A stretch of 17,218 bases of DNA from an uncultured Bacillus sp. GTDB taxonomy: Bacteria > Bacillota > Bacilli > Bacillales > Cytobacillaceae. A program made the position numbers and the translations under genes. Location of the stretch: assembly GCA_937902115.1 (NCBI GenBank), contig CALGSR010000164.1, positions 1 through 17,218 of the forward strand. The letters are read 5' to 3'. Under the pieces are notes generated by a model. It was not told where the DNA came from. It saw only the letters and a list, made by a program, of their open reading frames with translations, and did not search any database. Positions 1-7,651 of this stretch are shown here, one piece after another (position 1 is the first letter of the stretch; each line of letters starts with the position of its first letter).

Positions 1-1095
1 CAGACCATCATCGGTGAGAATGGCGCCACATTGTCCGGCGGCGAGCGGCAGCGCGCATTTTTGGCGCAGGCCCTGGCTCAGGAGCCGGAGATCCTGCTGC
101 TTGACGAACCGACGAACCATCTTGATTTGTCCTACCAAAAGGAACTGTTTGATCTTTTGAAAAAGTGGACCCGTGAGCAAGGATTGACAGTGATTTCGAT
201 TTTTCATGATTTGAATTTATCAGGCCTTTATTGCGACCGGTTGCTGCTGCTTGAAAATGGAAAAGTAGTCAGCTGCGGGATCCCGGATGAGGTGCTGCGG
301 CGGGAGAGAGTGGAAAATGTCTATCATACAAAGATTGCCAGGCAGCCGCATCCAAAGGTACCTGCGCCGCAAATTATGCTCCTGCCTGAAAGGGATGAGA
401 GGGAGATGGTGCAGGCACGTGTCACGGAGGAGTTTGTTGAAGTGCGGGATGATATTGTTGTACTAAAGGCGCCCGTCCCTTTAAGGACGATGTCTTCCGG
501 TGTGATCGGGGCAGGAGTCGGGTGGCACACAACATTCGTGAACCGTCATGTGAACCGAAATTATAATTGTACCGATCATCGGCAAGAGATGGCTGATTTT
601 ATGAGAGATAGAGGGTTTGAACCTTCAGACACCGTCGGGATGATGACGGCGGTTGAGGCAGAGGATGTTGTCTATCGTTTGTATGAGGAAGAGGGCTGGT
701 CTGTATTATTTGTCGTCACAGCAGGTGTTGGCAATGCAGTGGATGTATCGAGCAGCTATGCATCGAGTTATCCAATCAGGCAAGGAACGATTAACTCATG
801 GATTTTTGTCAATGGAGAGTTAACAGAGGAAGCCTTTATTCAATCAATCATGACGGCAACTGAGGCGAAGGCGAAGGTGATGAATGAGTTGGAAATTAAG
901 GATCCTCAAACTGGAACACTGGCAACAGGAACTTCAACAGATAGCATTTTGATTGCTGCCTCACAAAAGGGAAAGACATTTGAGTTTGCCGGCTCAATCT
1001 CCCCGCTTGGAAAGCTGATTGGTAAAGGGATTTATGAATGTACCCATGCTGCGATTGCGAAAAGCAATAAGAGGAAGGAGATGCTCGGATGGTGA
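1..1095 (+). CDS. btuD-cbiZ: Cobamide ABC transporter ATPase fused to adenosylcobinamide amidohydrolase (BtuD-CbiZ), 5' partial
   Basis: The reading frame is open from base 1, so the gene begins upstream; the TTG at 31 is an internal codon of the ABC signature, not a start. Visible residues (364 aa, counted from base 1) begin just before the LSGGERQR signature (about 11-18). Walker B and the catalytic Glu follow (ILLLDEPTNHLD, about 31-42), then the switch His (IFHDLN, about 69). Walker A is outside the window. After a linker rich in Pro and charged residues, the rest (about 145-364) is a CbiZ domain with GVIGAGVGWHTTFVNRHV and GNAVDVSS segments. Family knowledge: BtuD powers corrinoid import with BtuC/BtuF; CbiZ hydrolyses adenosylcobinamide to adenosylcobyric acid so that it can re-enter synthesis through CbiB. 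B. subtilis YvrA is, as I recall, a similar fusion. The stop overlaps the cbiB start by 7 bases. The fusion would couple import to remodelling. Confidence 0.93.
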   Translation, partial: QTIIGENGATLSGGERQRAFLAQALAQEPEILLLDEPTNHLDLSYQKELFDLLKKWTREQGLTVISIFHDLNLSGLYCDRLLLLENGKVVSCGIPDEVLRRERVENVYHTKIARQPHPKVPAPQIMLLPERDEREMVQARVTEEFVEVRDDIVVLKAPVPLRTMSSGVIGAGVGWHTTFVNRHVNRNYNCTDHRQEMADFMRDRGFEPSDTVGMMTAVEAEDVVYRLYEEEGWSVLFVVTAGVGNAVDVSSSYASSYPIRQGTINSWIFVNGELTEEAFIQSIMTATEAKAKVMNELEIKDPQTGTLATGTSTDSILIAASQKGKTFEFAGSISPLGKLIGKGIYECTHAAIAKSNKRKEMLGW

Positions 1096-2054
1096 TGCAG
1101 CATTTACTTGCGATCACGCTCGCCTTTATCATCGACTGCTTTATTGGTGATCCGCCCTCATGGCCGCACCCGGTGAAATGGATCGGCACATTGATTGCAA
1201 AGCTGGAGAAACATTGGAATAAAGGAAAGTATCAAAAATGGAAGGGAATCCTGATGCTTTTCGTAGTTCTTGTCATTGTCTTTGTGATATCATGGCTGCT
1301 TTGTTTTGCTGCCTACCAGATTCATGTTATTGCGGGAATTATAATAGAAAGTATTCTAATTGCAACGACCATTGCCCGCAAAAGCCTGCGGGATGCCGCT
1401 ATGGAAGTCTATCGCCCGCTTGAGCAAGATGATTTTACTGAGGCAAGAGTGAAGCTTTCCTATATTGTCGGCCGTGATACAGAGCAGCTCGATGAAGGGG
1501 AGATTGTCCGCGGAACCGTCGAAACGGTTGCCGAAAATACAAGTGACGGCGTGACTGCACCGATGTTTTGGGCATTGATTGGCGGTGCTCCATTCGCCCT
1601 GCTTTACCGGGCGATTAATACATGTGATTCGATGGTTGGTTATAAAAATGAACGCTTTACGCAATTCGGCTGGGCATCCGCGAGAATGGATGATGTGGCG
1701 AATTGGATCCCAAGCCGATTAACGGGATTTGTCATGCTCCTCTGTAATCATCACCGCAAAATGAGTATGCGGGAAGCATGGCGGATTTTATTCCGTGATG
1801 CGCGCATGCACCCTAGTCCAAATAGCGGCTGGTGTGAGGCTGCAGCTGCCGCCCTTCTCGGTGTGCAGTTAGGCGGCAGAAATACATATAAGGGAATTGT
1901 TTCAAACCGTGCTTTGATGGGTGATCCGCTTTCGCCGCTCAAACGATATGATATTGTGAAAATGAATTCGATTCTTTTCAGCACGGTCGTTTGTTTTCTA
2001 GTACTTTTATGGCTTGGAGGGGTGCTATTTGAAATGGCCATCACACGGGTCTAA
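1089..2054 (+). CDS. cbiB: Adenosylcobinamide-phosphate synthase CbiB
   Basis: This 321-aa integral membrane protein matches the CbiB/CobD-synthetase family over its full length. It joins adenosylcobyric acid to (R)-1-amino-2-propanol O-phosphate. Diagnostic stretches are the N-terminal DCFIGDPPSWPHPVKWIG, the central SYIVGRDTEQLDEGEIVRG, then ETVAENTSDGVTAPMFW, and YRAINTCDSMVGYKNERF followed by WASARMDDVANWIPSR. Hydrophobic helices are evident at about 50-95, 155-175 and 297-315. The ATG at 1089 overlaps the preceding stop; the purine-rich GAGGAAGGAG at the end of the fused gene serves as ribosome site. It acts directly after CbiZ, on the cobyric acid made by salvage, and uses the product of the next gene. 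No unusual residues were seen. The name cobD is used for this protein in the Pseudomonas nomenclature, which can cause confusion with the decarboxylase that follows. Confidence 0.95.
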   Translation: MVMQHLLAITLAFIIDCFIGDPPSWPHPVKWIGTLIAKLEKHWNKGKYQKWKGILMLFVVLVIVFVISWLLCFAAYQIHVIAGIIIESILIATTIARKSLRDAAMEVYRPLEQDDFTEARVKLSYIVGRDTEQLDEGEIVRGTVETVAENTSDGVTAPMFWALIGGAPFALLYRAINTCDSMVGYKNERFTQFGWASARMDDVANWIPSRLTGFVMLLCNHHRKMSMREAWRILFRDARMHPSPNSGWCEAAAAALLGVQLGGRNTYKGIVSNRALMGDPLSPLKRYDIVKMNSILFSTVVCFLVLLWLGGVLFEMAITRV

Positions 2055-3114
2055 CCCGCATTATTTATATGAAGCAGTGGGTCTAGAGCAGCCGGAGAAA
2101 ATTTTAGATTTCAGCGCCAATATTAACCCGCTTGGTCCGCCTGATTCCTTAAAAGAGCATTGGACAGAATTTTTCCAAGGGATTAGCCAGTATCCTGATC
2201 CGCATGCGGCATTGTTGAAAGCTCGTATTGCCGAGCGGGAAGGGATAGATGAGGAGCAAATCTTGATTGGAAACGGCGGTGCTGAACTGATCAGTTTACT
2301 TGGCAGAGAGTTGGCCGGAAAAAGGGTTTTGATAGTGGAACCGGCGTTTTCTGAGTATGAGAAGGCCTGCCTCGTAAATAACTGCGAGATTGAGTATTTC
2401 AGCATCGATGAAGACTGGGACTTAAACCTTGAGCGGCTAAAGGAAAAGCTGTTTGATGCAGATGCACTCTTTCTTTGCAATCCAAACAATCCCACAGGTG
2501 TTTATTTTTCACAGATCTTTGTCCGGAAATTGTTGCAGGAATGTACGAGGCAGAATTGTCTGCTCATTGTCGATGAAGCTTTCTATGATTTTGTCATCGA
2601 ATATGAACCGCTTGTGCCTTTATTAAAGGAGTCGCAGCATTTGCTCATTCTTCGCTCCTTAACAAAAATGTTTGCCATTCCAGGTCTGCGATTAGGTTTT
2701 GCGACGAGCAGCAAGGATAGAATCGAGAGTCTTGCAAGCTATCAATCTCACTGGAGTGTGAATGGGATAGCCTTGGCCGCAGGAGTTCTTTGTCTTGCGG
2801 AAGAGGACTATATAAAAAGAACACAGGGGTTGATTACCGGTGAGCGGGAGCGGATGTTTTCTTTTTACAGTGAAAATAGTTTTGCCTATTCTCCGTCAAA
2901 GGTGAATTTCTATTTGCTCCGCGATAGGACACTAGAAGATCAATATCCGCTCTTTGAGTATTTGCTGCAAAAGGGGATTGTCCCGCGGCATACTTATAAT
3001 TTCCCTGGCTTAGAGGCAAAATGGCTTCGCTTTGCCGTAAGAAGTCGTGCGGAAAATGATGTGTTAATGGAGGCGTTAGCGGAATGGCGCGGGATTCATC
3101 CATCATCTTTATAA
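2029..3114 (+). CDS. cobD: L-threonine-O-3-phosphate decarboxylase CobD (PLP, aminotransferase class I/II fold)
   Basis: The enzyme decarboxylates L-threonine phosphate to aminopropanol phosphate, the linker that CbiB attaches. I place the start at TTG 2029 (361 aa) because GGAGGGG at 2016-2022 lies 6 bases upstream and the protein then begins MKWPSHGSNPHYLYEA, like Salmonella CobD. An in-frame TTG at 2014 would overlap the ribosome site. Matching segments are KILDFSANINPLGPP near the N-terminus, ILIGNGGAELI, FLCNPNNPTGVYF, VDEAFYDF, and LRSLTKMFAIPGLRLGF, whose Lys is the Schiff-base residue for PLP. The family resembles HisC, but the HGSN...DFSANINP start and the neighbours favour CobD. It overlaps the cbiB end by 26 bases and the cobU start by 31, so translation is likely coupled. 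No threonine kinase (PduX) is seen here to make its substrate. Confidence 0.92.
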   Translation: MKWPSHGSNPHYLYEAVGLEQPEKILDFSANINPLGPPDSLKEHWTEFFQGISQYPDPHAALLKARIAEREGIDEEQILIGNGGAELISLLGRELAGKRVLIVEPAFSEYEKACLVNNCEIEYFSIDEDWDLNLERLKEKLFDADALFLCNPNNPTGVYFSQIFVRKLLQECTRQNCLLIVDEAFYDFVIEYEPLVPLLKESQHLLILRSLTKMFAIPGLRLGFATSSKDRIESLASYQSHWSVNGIALAAGVLCLAEEDYIKRTQGLITGERERMFSFYSENSFAYSPSKVNFYLLRDRTLEDQYPLFEYLLQKGIVPRHTYNFPGLEAKWLRFAVRSRAENDVLMEALAEWRGIHPSSL

Positions 3115-3674
3115 CCGGTGGGGTTCGCAGCGGGAAAAGCCAATTTGCCGAAGAATTAGCGGCGGAAATCTGGCACCAGGAGGCAAGCGGCGGACTTCAT
3201 TATATCGCCTCCATGCAAGCATCTGATAAAGAAATGACAAAAAGAATTGCCAGGCATCAGGAAGGCAGACGGCAAAGCGGCTTGGAATGGCACACATGGG
3301 AGAAGCCAATGTCGATTGGTGAACTCGCTCCATCCTTTCACGGCAATGAGTTCGTTCTATTTGACTGTTTGACAACCTGGTTAAATAATGAATTGTTTTT
3401 TAGCCCTGATGGATGGCAGGACGAGGAATTTCTTGCTAGTTTGTCAGCAAAAATGCTTGAAGGGATTGCCATGATTGCTAAGCGAGTACGGGCCTTGATT
3501 ATTGTCAGCAATGAGGTGCTCCATGAGCCGCTTGGCGATAATGAGCTGATTATTACCTACAGCAAACTGCTGGGGAAATTGCATCAATCGATTGTAAAAG
3601 ATTGCCGGGAGGCTTATTTAGTGGATATGGGGATTCCGTTACAAATGAAAGGAGTGAGACAATGCGTGGAGTGA
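3084..3674 (+). CDS. cobU: CobU-type adenosylcobinamide kinase/guanylyltransferase with atypical C-terminus
   Basis: This 196-aa protein carries the CobU P-loop GGVRSGKS (12-19), the YIASMQASD strand, the RIARH motif (54-58) whose His corresponds to the guanylylated histidine of the family, the W-T-W-E-K-P segment, and FDCLTTWLNN (about 93-102). These support phosphorylation of adenosylcobinamide and transfer of GMP. The C-terminal third is unusual. After SNEV (142-145) the usual GIVP and F-R-D...G-R-x-N-Q signature is missing; HEPLGDNELIITYSKLLGKLHQ stands in its place. A second short CobU-like gene (6463-6897) keeps exactly that missing part. Start ATG 3084 has GGAGG 10 bases upstream, inside cobD. 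The stop overlaps the cobQ start by 13 bases. The family assignment is firm; whether it does both reactions alone is uncertain. Confidence 0.9.
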   Translation: MARDSSIIFITGGVRSGKSQFAEELAAEIWHQEASGGLHYIASMQASDKEMTKRIARHQEGRRQSGLEWHTWEKPMSIGELAPSFHGNEFVLFDCLTTWLNNELFFSPDGWQDEEFLASLSAKMLEGIAMIAKRVRALIIVSNEVLHEPLGDNELIITYSKLLGKLHQSIVKDCREAYLVDMGIPLQMKGVRQCVE

Positions 3675-5182
3675 TGATTCAAGGGACAGCTTCTGATGTA
3701 GGGAAAAGTATGATTGCCACGGCACTTTGCCGGCTTTTCGCTAATGAAGGGATAAAAGTGGCCCCGTTTAAATCGCAGAACATGTCCAATAATTCTTATG
3801 TTACTCATGACGGTTTTGAAATTGGACGCGCACAAGGGATTCAGGCCGAAGCGGCGAAAACGGAGGCAGACGTGAGGATGAATCCGATTCTGCTCAAACC
3901 CCGTTCTGATCAGGATTCGGAGGTTGTCCTCCTCGGGAAAGCAGTGAAAACACTGTCTGGGAGAGGATACCGTGAAACTTTTTATGAGACAGGGCTTGAA
4001 GTGATTAAGACAGCGTTAGACGAATTGGAGCATGAATATGAAGTTATCGTCATGGAAGGTGCGGGCAGCCCGGTGGAAATGAACCTAAAGGATCGCGAAC
4101 TTGTGAATATGAAGGTAGCTGACTTGGCAGATATTCCTGTCTTTTTAGTGGCAGATATTGATCGGGGCGGAATTTTTGCCAGTATTGTCGGGACGCTTGC
4201 CCTCTTTACTGAAGAGGAACGGAAAAGGGTAAAGGGCATCCTGATTAATAAATTTCGCGGCGACCGCGGTCTGTTTGCTGATGGAGTGAAATGGATTGAG
4301 GAGAAGACGGGTCTCCCTGTGCTAGGGGTACTGCCTTATCTTCACAATCACATGATTGATAGTGAAGATTCCTTATCGCTTCAGGAGTTTCGCAAGAAGA
4401 AGCACAGCGGTGAGCTTGATATCGCCGTCATTCAATTGCCATATGCCTCCAATATCAGTGACATTGAGCCGTTTTTTTTCGAAGAAGATGTGGGTCTTCG
4501 TTTTGTGCGGAATGCGGGTGAATTCGGTCACCCGGATGCGGTTATTATTCCGGGAACAAAGAGTACGATTCGCGATTTGCAATTTTTAAAGGATGATGGT
4601 CTTTTTGAAAAAATAGCAGTTTTTGCCGATGGCGGCGGTTTTGTGACTGGAATTTGCGGCGGCTATCAAATGCTTGGGAGGATGTTGATGGATGAGGATG
4701 GGACGGATACTGGGGTTGCCTCCTCAATGGAAGCAGGTTTGGGCTTAATTGATAGCGTGACGTATTTTCGCAAAGAAAAGCAGACCATTCGAGTGAAAGG
4801 TACATATCATCCACATACTGGCATTGGAGCAGGTGTTGTAGAAGGGTATGAAATTCATTTAGGAGAAACCAAGATGACTGAAGGGGCTGAAAAAAGCCCA
4901 TTGTTTCTCTTTGGTTCTGACCGTGAGGAAGGCTTCTACAGCAAGGATGGCCGGATTGTTGGTACGTATCTCCATCATCTGTTTCATAATGACGACTGGC
5001 GGCATTATTGGTTGAATGAGGTTCGGCGCAGTGCAGGACTTCCGGAGCGGGAAAAGGTCGATGTCGGGGCGTTGAAGGATGGGCGCTATGACCGGCTGGC
5101 AGAGGAAATGGGTGCTTATCTTGACTGGGAAAAGGTCAAGCAGATTGTGATGGAATGGGGCGCACCGGATGAAAACCATTAA
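3662..5182 (+). CDS. cobQ: Cobyric acid synthase (glutamine-dependent amidase) CobQ/CbiP
   Basis: CobQ amidates the b, d, e and g carboxylates of adenosylcobyrinic acid a,c-diamide to give adenosylcobyric acid, using ATP and glutamine. The start is ATG 3662 (506 aa), with AAAGGAG 7-8 bases upstream; an in-frame TTG at 3602 would add 20 residues that do not resemble the family. The N-terminal half is a dethiobiotin-synthetase-like ATPase with GTASDVGKSMIATALCRLF at residues 8-26, QNMSNNS, and VMEGAGSPVEMNL. The C-terminal half is a class I glutamine amidotransferase with the nucleophile elbow GICGGYQMLG and a C-terminal GTYLHHLFHND that supplies the catalytic His. It overlaps cobU by 13 bases and cobS by 14. 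Its presence is notable because pure cobinamide salvage does not need it, which implies de novo synthesis elsewhere or uptake of earlier intermediates. Confidence 0.95.
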   Translation: MRGVMIQGTASDVGKSMIATALCRLFANEGIKVAPFKSQNMSNNSYVTHDGFEIGRAQGIQAEAAKTEADVRMNPILLKPRSDQDSEVVLLGKAVKTLSGRGYRETFYETGLEVIKTALDELEHEYEVIVMEGAGSPVEMNLKDRELVNMKVADLADIPVFLVADIDRGGIFASIVGTLALFTEEERKRVKGILINKFRGDRGLFADGVKWIEEKTGLPVLGVLPYLHNHMIDSEDSLSLQEFRKKKHSGELDIAVIQLPYASNISDIEPFFFEEDVGLRFVRNAGEFGHPDAVIIPGTKSTIRDLQFLKDDGLFEKIAVFADGGGFVTGICGGYQMLGRMLMDEDGTDTGVASSMEAGLGLIDSVTYFRKEKQTIRVKGTYHPHTGIGAGVVEGYEIHLGETKMTEGAEKSPLFLFGSDREEGFYSKDGRIVGTYLHHLFHNDDWRHYWLNEVRRSAGLPEREKVDVGALKDGRYDRLAEEMGAYLDWEKVKQIVMEWGAPDENH

Positions 5183-5924
5183 AGGTTTGATTATGGGAAT
5201 CCAATTTTTCACGAGTATACCTATTCCCTATGCGGTACCAATGGACCGTGACCATATTGAACGGGCGGTAAGAACGCTGCCGCTATTAGGGTTGATGCAA
5301 GGGGCCATCTATGCAGGACCGCTGGCTGCTGCATTCTTTGTATGGCTGGCGCTGATTCTTGTAACGGGCGGGATTCATTTAGATGGCTGGATGGATGCAA
5401 GCGACGCCTTTTTTTCCTTCCGTGAGAAGGATAAGCGGCTTGAGATTATGAAGGATCCTCATATGGGGGCATTTGGCGTTCTTTCTGTCATTGTTTTATT
5501 AAGTGCACGGTTTCTTTTTATCTATGAGATTGTTCTTCATGCGGTGGATGCGGTATATGTACTGATTATGTTGATTCCTTTTTTAAGTAAATGTCTGACG
5601 GGGGTTCTGACGATTAAAGTGCGTGCCGCTAAAGAGGACGGGCTTGGAACGTTGTTTAAGGAAGCAGCAGGAAGCTATACGCTTTGGTTTTATCTTTTGT
5701 ATATCGTTGTCATGCTGACTGCACTTTGGCTGGTGCAGCCGGAATCTATCGGCGGAGCGATTATTTTAGTATTAATGACAGGGATCTTTATCCTATTTGC
5801 AGCGAGAAAAGCCGTTAAATGGTTCGGCGGGATCACAGGAGATGTACTTGGGGCTGCGACAGAAGGAGTGGAGGTCGTTTTATGGATGACGCTTTGGTTG
5901 TGGCATTATTTCGTCACGGGATAA
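5169..5924 (+). CDS. cobS: Adenosylcobinamide-GDP ribazoletransferase (cobalamin synthase) CobS
   Basis: This 251-aa polytopic membrane protein joins adenosylcobinamide-GDP to alpha-ribazole (phosphate), the last assembly step of cobalamin. Family marks are the N-terminal MGIQFFTSIPIP, the acidic metal-binding pattern GGIHLDGWMDASDAFF (about 70-85), the following KRLEIMKDPHMGAFG, and a C-terminal GGITGDVLGAATE. Several hydrophobic spans are obvious at about 35-70, 95-145, 165-185 and 195-210. ATG 5169 lies inside the end of cobQ, and the frames overlap by 14 bases. The C-terminus overlaps the cobC start by 43 bases. The lower ligand base would normally be activated by CobT, which is not in this window. 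Confidence 0.95.
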   Translation: MKTIKGLIMGIQFFTSIPIPYAVPMDRDHIERAVRTLPLLGLMQGAIYAGPLAAAFFVWLALILVTGGIHLDGWMDASDAFFSFREKDKRLEIMKDPHMGAFGVLSVIVLLSARFLFIYEIVLHAVDAVYVLIMLIPFLSKCLTGVLTIKVRAAKEDGLGTLFKEAAGSYTLWFYLLYIVVMLTALWLVQPESIGGAIILVLMTGIFILFAARKAVKWFGGITGDVLGAATEGVEVVLWMTLWLWHYFVTG

Positions 5925-6511
5925 CCGAGGAAAATAAACGGCGTGCCTATTTGGGCTGGACAGATGCTCCTTTGAGTGAAGATGCAGTAGAGGTACTAGA
6001 AAAGCGAAAATTTGAGCGGACTCCCTATCAATGGGTGGCGGCGAGTGATTTACAGCGCTGTATGCAGACTGCCCGTCTATTATTTCCGGATCAGGAGATT
6101 GATATGATGCCGGAATTCCGTGAGATGAATTTCGGGATCTGGGAAGGAAAAGTCTATGATGAGCTTGCCGGAAATCCTCAGTATGAAGCGTGGCTTGCTA
6201 GTTGGTGTGAAACAGAGATACCCGGGGGCGAAAGCGCCGGGTTGTTTAATGAACGGGTGGAGTCTGGTTGGAAAAAGGTAATTGAGAAGATGGTGCAAAA
6301 AAATCTATCTGCTGCGGCGATCGTGACACATGGCGGGGTCATGCGCTATTTACTTTCCAAGCTCGGGAATGGGGAACGTCAATTTTGGGATTGGAAAACT
6401 CCACATGGCTCTGGATTTGAATTGATCTGGGCTAACTCGGAGGTCTTTAGGAGGGGTGAACGATGCACTTTGTTACGGGAGGTGCCTTTAACGGAAAATC
6501 CTCATGGGTAA
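5882..6511 (+). CDS. cobC: Alpha-ribazole-phosphate phosphatase CobC-like (histidine phosphatase superfamily)
   Basis: This is a 209-aa protein of the histidine phosphatase superfamily. The catalytic RHG is at residues 11-13 in LFRHGITEENKRRAYLGW. It also has the arginine segment DLQRCMQTA, the acid residue in EFREMNFGIWEG, and the second His in IVTHGGVMRYL. Among the family, the TEENKRRAYLGWTDAPL spacing and the position straight after cobS favour alpha-ribazole-5'-phosphate (or cobalamin phosphate) phosphatase. ATG 5882 was chosen over an in-frame start at 5819 because GGAGTGGAGG lies 7 bases upstream and the protein then starts directly before the first beta strand. The gene overlaps cobS by 43 bases and the following CobU-like gene by 49. 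Substrate specificity is inferred from context only. Confidence 0.87.
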   Translation: MDDALVVALFRHGITEENKRRAYLGWTDAPLSEDAVEVLEKRKFERTPYQWVAASDLQRCMQTARLLFPDQEIDMMPEFREMNFGIWEGKVYDELAGNPQYEAWLASWCETEIPGGESAGLFNERVESGWKKVIEKMVQKNLSAAAIVTHGGVMRYLLSKLGNGERQFWDWKTPHGSGFELIWANSEVFRRGERCTLLREVPLTENPHG

Positions 6512-6897
6512 AGGAATATTATCGTAGAGATGGTAAGGCAGGCTGGTTTTCCAGCTGCAAGGGTGATGGGCTTCCAGGGGATTTAGATTCCGCTGCAGAA
6601 TTAATTATTGTTTTTGAAGGAATTGAGTACTGGATAAAAGAATTATTAACGAACCACGATGCTGGGAAGGTTCAGGAGTTATGGCGACAGTATTTGCAAA
6701 ACTGGCTTCAGTGGGAACTAAGTCAGCAAGGAAGAGTGGTTTGTTTAATTGGCTCTGATATTACAAAGGGAATTGTGCCCGCTTCGGCAGAAGAAAGGGA
6801 ATGGCGTGATACCGCGGGCCGCGTCTTTCAGGACACAGCTGCGGTTTGCGAGCATGTTGATTTGATTTGGTACGGGATAGGGAAGCGGTTGAAGTAA
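6463..6897 (+). CDS. Short CobU-like P-loop protein (divergent second CobU paralogue)
   Basis: This 144-aa protein begins with a CobU-like strand and P-loop (HFVTGGAFNGKSSW, Walker A at 6-13). Its C-terminus matches the canonical CobU end: TKGIVPASAEEREWRDTAGR at 101-120, then a DLIWYGIGKRLK strand. Between these, the RIxRH guanylylation motif and the DCLTxWLxN strand of true CobU are absent or replaced (LIIVFEGIEYW), making it about 35-50 residues shorter than the family. The full-length paralogue at 3084-3674 shows the opposite pattern. It may be an accessory or complementary subunit (Salmonella CobU is a trimer) or a remnant under relaxed selection; the open frame and the good ribosome site AGGAGGGG upstream of ATG 6463 argue for expression. 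It is the penultimate gene of the operon. Function is not established. Confidence 0.72.
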   Translation: MHFVTGGAFNGKSSWVKEYYRRDGKAGWFSSCKGDGLPGDLDSAAELIIVFEGIEYWIKELLTNHDAGKVQELWRQYLQNWLQWELSQQGRVVCLIGSDITKGIVPASAEEREWRDTAGRVFQDTAAVCEHVDLIWYGIGKRLK

Positions 6898-6996
6898 TAG
6901 TTGCTGTTATGGAAGGTTCATGGAGTTCGAACCGAGATACGCGAGGTAAAGTCGGACGTACAATTGATAAAAATAAATGAAAAAGGGGAGAAATGC

Positions 6997-7593
6997 ATGC
7001 GTATTTATACAAGAACAGGAGATAAAGGGCAGACGAGTATTATCGGCGGTCGCGTTGATAAGGATGACGTGAGAGTGGAGGCCTATGGCACCGTCGATGA
7101 GGCGAACTGTTTTGTCGGGCAAGCCATCACACAGATGGATCAAACGATTTTTAAGGATATTCTTGACGATTTAGAGAAAATTCAGCACGAACTCTTTGAT
7201 TGCGGTGGTGACTTGGCAAATGTAACGGAAAAACGACCGCTTAAATTAACAAACGAAGCGATTACGTATTTGGAAACAAGAATTGATGAGATGATTGTTG
7301 AAGCACCAGAACTGGAACGTTTTATTTTGCCTGGTGGATCACCGGCGGCGGCAACCCTGCATATTGCTCGCACGATTACAAGAAGAGCGGAGCGCCAGAT
7401 TGTTACATTGATGAAACAGGACAGCACAGTGTCGGAAGTGCCGCTTCAATTTATCAATCGCTTGTCAGACTACTTCTTTGCCGCAGCCCGGGTCGTGAAT
7501 TTCCGCTTAAAAGTGGAAGATGTGCAATATATCCGCAGCGCCGCGGTCTTTCGCGACGGAAAAAGAAAAGAAAACAAAAGCAATCCAGAATAA
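6997..7593 (+). CDS. pduO: Corrinoid adenosyltransferase, PduO type (YvqK-like)
   Basis: The enzyme transfers the adenosyl group of ATP to cob(I)alamin or cobinamide, giving the coenzyme form that the other enzymes of this operon act on. The start is ATG 6997 (198 aa) with AAAGGGGAG 6 bases upstream; the in-frame TTG at 6901 would add 32 residues unlike the family. Conserved features are the ATP-binding N-terminus RIYTRTGDKGQTSIIGG, then VEAYGTVDEANCFVG, the FILPGGSPAAATLHIARTITRRAERQ segment, and the C-terminal NRLSDYFFAAARVVNF. It is the last gene of the cobalamin operon, 99 bases after the short CobU-like gene, and is followed directly by a strong terminator. It is of ordinary length and without obvious defects. 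Confidence 0.95.
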   Translation: MRIYTRTGDKGQTSIIGGRVDKDDVRVEAYGTVDEANCFVGQAITQMDQTIFKDILDDLEKIQHELFDCGGDLANVTEKRPLKLTNEAITYLETRIDEMIVEAPELERFILPGGSPAAATLHIARTITRRAERQIVTLMKQDSTVSEVPLQFINRLSDYFFAAARVVNFRLKVEDVQYIRSAAVFRDGKRKENKSNPE

Positions 7594-7600
7594 AATAATG

Positions 7601-7651
7601 AAAAAGGAACTGAAAGCGTCTAGTATGTTTAGATGTATTCAGTTCCTTTTT
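7601..7651 (+). terminator. Rho-independent terminator of the cobalamin operon
   Basis: Perfect 14-bp inverted repeat (7601-7614 with 7638-7651; arms AAAAAGGAACTGAA and its complement). The 23-base loop can itself pair through TCTA/TAGA. The right arm ends in a T run and the region after it is T-rich (TCTATTTTAG). It begins 8 bases after the pduO stop and separates the cobalamin genes from the phenol module. Confidence 0.93.

Noticed and set aside
1..30. Taking TTG at 31 as the start of the first gene
   Set aside because: The frame is open to base 1 and residues before it continue the ABC ATPase; the TTG encodes the Leu of the LSGGE signature, so the gene is truncated by the window.
6901..6960. 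GGTTC...TTCGAACC segment resembling a tRNA T-arm between the short CobU-like gene and pduO
   Set aside because: No acceptor stem, anticodon arm or CCA context fits around it; it is only a short self-complementary stretch.
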